Shown here one piece after another: positions 14,348-17,809 of a stretch of DNA of 17,809 nt. Numbering within the stretch: position 1 is the stretch's first letter; each line of letters starts with the position of its first letter. The notes below the pieces were generated by a model. That model worked only from the letters and a program-made list of their open reading frames with translations. It was not told the DNA's origin and searched no databases. Made by a program: the position numbers and the translations under genes. The DNA comes from JAQXGO01 sp045592445 (GTDB taxonomy: Bacteria; Bacillota; Clostridia; UMGS1883; UMGS1540). Location of the stretch: the NCBI GenBank assembly GCA_045592445.1, contig JAZNUV010000012.1:1-17809 (forward strand). The letters run 5' to 3'.

Positions 14348-15752
14348 TGAAATACTCCATGGCTGCCGCCATCTGGTCGTCTTGCTCCACAGGTGTATCA
14401 TATTCAACATTGTCAAGCCGAACCTGTGTATAGATATCTGCATTGCCTGTTACAGGCAGTTTGCATTGCGCCTGAAAAATACGAATTGCCGCCGCAGTAT
14501 CTGCGCCAAATGTCTCATCCGCATTTTCAATATATCCCAAAAAGGCAAGGCGTTCTTCAATCGCTAACACAGCTTGTCCCACGTCGCCTTCCTTCCATTC
14601 TGTGGCAAACTGCATTTCATGCATATACGATATATCCGGCACAATCATTCTGTTTTTTACAATCATGTGCGGCGTTATGCCTTTATGGTGCACACTTCGA
14701 CCACCCGCCGTTTTATATTCTGCTACCGTTAGTCGAATTGCTCCACCCGTCCGAATATTGCGAACAATCTGCATTGTGCCCTTACCAAATGTTTTTTCAC
14801 CTATTAAATAGCCACTTTCCGTATCCAAAATTGCACCTGCAACAAGCTCCGAGGCAGATGCGCTCCCTTCGTTCACCAAAACAACAAGGTTGAATTTTTC
14901 TTTTGCATCATTTTCGTTATAGTATAATTCATTTTTCGCAGAATCAGCATACTCAATCCGCATGATTACACCTTTTGGCGTAAACATACGGCATACATCA
15001 AGTGCCGCCTCCAGTTCGCCGCCCGGATTATCACGAAGATCGAACACCACGTTCTCTACGCCCGCCTCCGAAAAGGAATTGAGCGCCTCACGAATCTCGC
15101 GTGAAGAAGTGGTGGTGAATCTTGTCATCGTAATAAAGCCAATACCATCCTTGATTTGGGACTGTACGCTTTTTTCTTCCAGGCGCTTTCGTACCACAGA
15201 AAACGTCAAGCTTTCTTCTCCGCGTTTTACAGTAATTTTTACGGTTGTTCCTTCCTGCCCTGTAATCTTGGCACGAACGACATCAAACGTCATACCTGTA
15301 ATGTCAACACCATCGACCGCCGTTAAAATATCACCAGGTACTATGCCCGCCGCCTCTGCCGGAGAGCCGGGGATAGCAGTAATGACTACATATGCTTCAC
15401 TCTGTAAGGAAATATTGACACCAATCCCGGTAAATTCACCCGTGACCACATGTTCAATAAATGGTTGCAGTTCCTCAGCAGTAATATAAGAGCTATGCTC
15501 ATCAAGGCATTCCATCATTCCATCTACCATTGCGTTAAAACCGCCTTCTGGCTTTGTAAGACGCGCGAGGAGCGCCGCGTCAAGCAGTGTGCTTTTGTGT
15601 TCGGGAAACTTCGCATTTTTTTCAATATATTCCGCAAGTTCATGAATATATCTGTATTCCTGCACTCCCGTAAGCTCCTGCGCCATGACGCCTGTAAATA
15701 GGTTTGTTACTGCAAACAGAAATATCAAAAGCCATATGCATGCTTTTTTCAT
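14334..15752 (-). CDS. S41-family C-terminal processing peptidase with PDZ and peptidoglycan-binding domains
   Basis: Exported serine protease of the CtpA/CtpB type, 472 aa. The ATG at 15752 has AGGAGG 9 nt upstream and gives a proper signal peptide (MKKACIWLLIFLFAV, with possible cleavage at GVMA-QE); the frame extends upstream but only over the argS end. Domains in order: helical N-terminal region, PDZ domain (about 105-185: GIGVNISL, IPGSPAEAAGIVPGD, DGVDI), protease core with Ser299 in EGSASASELV and Lys324 in EKTFGKGTMQ (25 residues apart, as in E. coli Tsp), and a C-terminal PG_binding_1 domain (about 390-450). Bacillus homologues work in sporulation signalling; a role here is unknown. 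Its last codons contain the ribosome binding site and start of ispG. Confidence 0.92.
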   Translation of the reverse strand: MKKACIWLLIFLFAVTNLFTGVMAQELTGVQEYRYIHELAEYIEKNAKFPEHKSTLLDAALLARLTKPEGGFNAMVDGMMECLDEHSSYITAEELQPFIEHVVTGEFTGIGVNISLQSEAYVVITAIPGSPAEAAGIVPGDILTAVDGVDITGMTFDVVRAKITGQEGTTVKITVKRGEESLTFSVVRKRLEEKSVQSQIKDGIGFITMTRFTTTSSREIREALNSFSEAGVENVVFDLRDNPGGELEAALDVCRMFTPKGVIMRIEYADSAKNELYYNENDAKEKFNLVVLVNEGSASASELVAGAILDTESGYLIGEKTFGKGTMQIVRNIRTGGAIRLTVAEYKTAGGRSVHHKGITPHMIVKNRMIVPDISYMHEMQFATEWKEGDVGQAVLAIEERLAFLGYIENADETFGADTAAAIRIFQAQCKLPVTGNADIYTQVRLDNVEYDTPVEQDDQMAAAMEYFNAAA

Positions 15753-15765
15753 GTTGCACATCCTC

Positions 15766-17430
15766 CTACATTTTTTCAGGTGCACTGACCGATAACATAT
15801 CCAGCACATTTTTAAGCAAAATCCTCACAGAATCGACAAGCTTTAATCTTGCAGCCATAAGGTCTGCATCCTCGGTACGCACATGGCAGGCGTTATAAAA
15901 GCTATGGAAAAGTGCTGCTGTGTCCATTGCATAGCGTGTAATGCGGGAAGGATCAAACCCTGAAGCTGCCACACGAATTTCCTCAGGGAAGTCCGCAAGC
16001 TTTTTAATGAGCGCACGTTCATGCTCGTCCGTAAGGCGTGTGACATCAATTTCTGCGTACGGTCTGACCTTTGCACCTTCCTCTTCTAAAAGACGCAAAA
16101 TACTCGAAATACGGGCATGGGCATACTGCACATAAAATACAGGGTTTTCGTTGGACTGCTCCACTGCCAGCCCCAAGTCAAATTCAAAATGACTGCCTGC
16201 CTGACGAAGATTAAAGAAAAAGCGAGCAGCATCAACTCCGATTTCATCGAGAAGGTCTGAAAGTGTAATCATTTTTCCCGTTCGTTTACTCATACGCACA
16301 ACTTCACCATTTTCCACAAGGCGCACAAGCTGCATGGTAATCACATGCAGACGGTCTCCCTCTATTCCAAACGCTTCCATAGCGCCCTTCATGCGTGCGA
16401 TATGGCCATGATGGTCTGCTCCCCAAATGTTAATGGCCGTGTCAAATCCGCGATTAAACTTATTTCTGTGATATGCAATATCTGCGGCAAAATAAGTCGG
16501 TATCCCGTTTGCGCGTACTAAAACATCGTCCTTTTCCGCGCCAAACTCTGTACTCTTAAACCAAACCGCGCCTTCTTTTTCGTATGTAAGTCCTTTTTCA
16601 GTTAAAATGCGAACTGCATCCTCAACTTCTCCACTTTGATAAAGGGAGCTTTCACGGAACCATACATCATACTGTATTCTGTATTTTTCAAGGTCTTTTT
16701 GCATTTTTTCGATATTTAGCGGTAATGCAAATTCCACCAATTTGCGGCGGCGTTCTTCACTTTCTGCCTCCACAAGAGAAGTGCCGTACTTATCAATATA
16801 AAGCTGCGCCAGTTCCCCAATATCCGGTCCCTGATACCCGTCCTCAGGAAAATCTATGTTGCCCACGGTTTTCTCCAGATAGCGTGCTTCAAGGCTCATC
16901 CCAAATTTTTCAATCTGCGCGCCCGCATCATTTAGATAAAATTCACGCGTGACCATATAGCCCGCCATATCCAGAAGTGACGCAAGCCCATCCCCGATAG
17001 CACCGCCACGGGCATTTCCCATGTGCATAGGGCCCGTTGGATTTGCACTGACAAATTCAACCATAATCTTTTTTCCGTTACCGTCCGTAATACGGCCATA
17101 ATCCTTGCCGCAACGTTCAATATCGGAAAGCACAGTATAAATCCATGCGGGATTTAAGTAAAAGTTAATAAATCCGGGACCTGCAACCTCAATCTTGGTC
17201 ACAACATCCTCTTTCGGCATATTCATAATCATCGCTTCTGCAATCTCGCGCGGGGCGCGGCGAAGCGTTTTAGTCAACATCATGGCGGCGTTTGTTGAAT
17301 AATCGCCATGTGCCGTGTCCTTCGGCACTTCCAATAAAAATGCAGGCTCCGCCGTTCCCGGGAAAGCCTTTTGTATCGCCTCGGACACCATATGGCGCAC
17401 CTTTTCTACCATTGCCTCTCTTGTATACAT
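15766..17430 (-). CDS. argS: Arginyl-tRNA synthetase
   Basis: Class Ia aminoacyl-tRNA synthetase, charging tRNA-Arg in the cytoplasm; 554 aa, normal length. The ATG at 17430 has AAGGTGGGGAG just upstream. The N-terminal domain (1-110) contains DYSTNAAM and AGPGFINFYL. The HIGH-type motif is HMGN at 136-139 within ANPTGPMHMGNARGG, and the KMSKS-type motif is MSKRTG at about 380. The C-terminal DALR helical domain ends with SVRILLKNVLDMLSVSAPEKM, split here as SVRILLKNV and LDMLSV. It follows the DUF1934 gene by 12 nt, a pairing common in Firmicutes, and ctp follows after 13 nt. Confidence 0.96.
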   Translation of the reverse strand: MYTREAMVEKVRHMVSEAIQKAFPGTAEPAFLLEVPKDTAHGDYSTNAAMMLTKTLRRAPREIAEAMIMNMPKEDVVTKIEVAGPGFINFYLNPAWIYTVLSDIERCGKDYGRITDGNGKKIMVEFVSANPTGPMHMGNARGGAIGDGLASLLDMAGYMVTREFYLNDAGAQIEKFGMSLEARYLEKTVGNIDFPEDGYQGPDIGELAQLYIDKYGTSLVEAESEERRRKLVEFALPLNIEKMQKDLEKYRIQYDVWFRESSLYQSGEVEDAVRILTEKGLTYEKEGAVWFKSTEFGAEKDDVLVRANGIPTYFAADIAYHRNKFNRGFDTAINIWGADHHGHIARMKGAMEAFGIEGDRLHVITMQLVRLVENGEVVRMSKRTGKMITLSDLLDEIGVDAARFFFNLRQAGSHFEFDLGLAVEQSNENPVFYVQYAHARISSILRLLEEEGAKVRPYAEIDVTRLTDEHERALIKKLADFPEEIRVAASGFDPSRITRYAMDTAALFHSFYNACHVRTEDADLMAARLKLVDSVRILLKNVLDMLSVSAPEKM

Positions 17431-17442
17431 ATTCTCCCCACC

Positions 17443-17809
17443 TTACATTTCTTGCACCTTCAGGCAAAGCGTGTGCTCCGCCTTTGTGCTGTTATCTATT
17501 TCAAGTGTATAGCGAATATCAATTGTTCCGCTTTTTTCACCCATATCCACCTTAACTGCATCCGATAAAACGCCAACCGTAAAACTACCGAATGGCGTAT
17601 CGTAATGCCCTGTATGCTTTTCCCCGCTTTTAAATACCATATGCGAGTTTACTTGCCCGTAGCGTGTAACAAAAACGGTACCGTCATCAATTTTCAGCAT
17701 TGTTTTTGTCTCACCGAGCCCCGTCATCTCTGTTTCGTGATATGACAAAAAATGCTTATTCCCTTTTTTATAATATTTCCCTTCCGTTACCATATTCGTA
17801 ACGTTTTCC
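17443..17809 (-). CDS. DUF1934 (YwiB-like) beta-barrel protein, 5' partial
   Basis: The frame remains open to the right edge, so the true start lies outside; the ATG at 17793 is internal, because the residues before it (ENVTN) and after it (MVTEGKYYKKGNKHFLSYHE) align with the inside of the family. The visible part has the alternating strands of this small lipocalin-like barrel: TKTMLKIDDGTVFVTRYG, HYDTPFGSFTVGV and IDIRYTLEID. The function is unknown; the gene is almost always next to argS in Firmicutes. About 20 N-terminal residues should be missing. Confidence 0.85.
   Translation of the reverse strand, partial: ENVTNMVTEGKYYKKGNKHFLSYHETEMTGLGETKTMLKIDDGTVFVTRYGQVNSHMVFKSGEKHTGHYDTPFGSFTVGVLSDAVKVDMGEKSGTIDIRYTLEIDNSTKAEHTLCLKVQEM

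Noticed and set aside
13316..14443. 375-aa version of IspG
   Set aside because: The first 32 residues lie within ctp and have no family likeness; MRRLNVGG at 14347 has a good ribosome binding site.
14334..15809. 491-aa version of the S41 protease
   Set aside because: The extra 19 residues precede a normal signal peptide and overlap the end of argS; AGGAGG points to the ATG at 15752.

Overview
The window looks like chromosome from a low- to mid-GC Firmicute, most likely a member of the Clostridia. The basis is a PolC-type replicative polymerase, a cdaA-cdaR pair, a DUF1934-argS pair, a spermidine/putrescine ABC operon headed by an XRE-cupin regulator, strong AGGAGG-like ribosome binding sites and frequent GTG starts. 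No tRNA, rRNA or CRISPR array is visible. The two outermost genes are cut by the window ends.

Layout, left to right: (1) 3-827 (+), the C-terminal part of a beta-lactamase-fold serine hydrolase, ending at a hairpin terminator. (2) 868-1753 (-), three tightly spaced small genes (70, 113 and 98 codons) of unknown function. (3) 1916-3663 (+), cdaA and cdaR, making and modulating c-di-AMP, with a near-consensus promoter. (4) 3676-4609, a 934-bp IS3-family (IS150-like) element. (5) 4636-8881 (-), potR-potB-potC-potD-potA, a polyamine importer with its likely regulator; the promoter and a palindromic candidate operator lie upstream. (6) 9094-17809 (-), one long gene string DUF1934-argS-ctp-ispG-polC with short gaps or overlaps, closed by a strong hairpin terminator.

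The most striking part is the IS. Its ends (TGAAGT...ACTTCA) are flanked by ATAT direct repeats, and outside those lie AAAAGGTGGG and CCCACCTTTTT. Removing the IS and one ATAT restores a perfect intrinsic terminator hairpin with ATAT as its tetraloop, placed between the convergent cdaR and potA genes. So the element appears to have inserted exactly in the loop of a bidirectional terminator. Its left end carries a terminator-like hairpin of its own. A predicted circle-junction promoter (-35 in the right end, -10 in the left end) would start transcription inside the first arm of that hairpin, so junction transcripts would escape termination while outside transcripts would not. A hairpin near the right end could likewise stop leftward pot transcripts. 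The transposase is broken: OrfB keeps its N-terminal helix-turn-helix and the second half of the DDE domain, joined in frame, and has lost the first catalytic Asp. The A7 frameshift site is intact.

The rest is core metabolism: arginyl-tRNA synthesis, a secreted or membrane-anchored C-terminal processing protease, an isoprenoid enzyme and the replicative polymerase share one apparent transcription unit. The pot genes are a self-contained transport operon whose regulator is co-transcribed.
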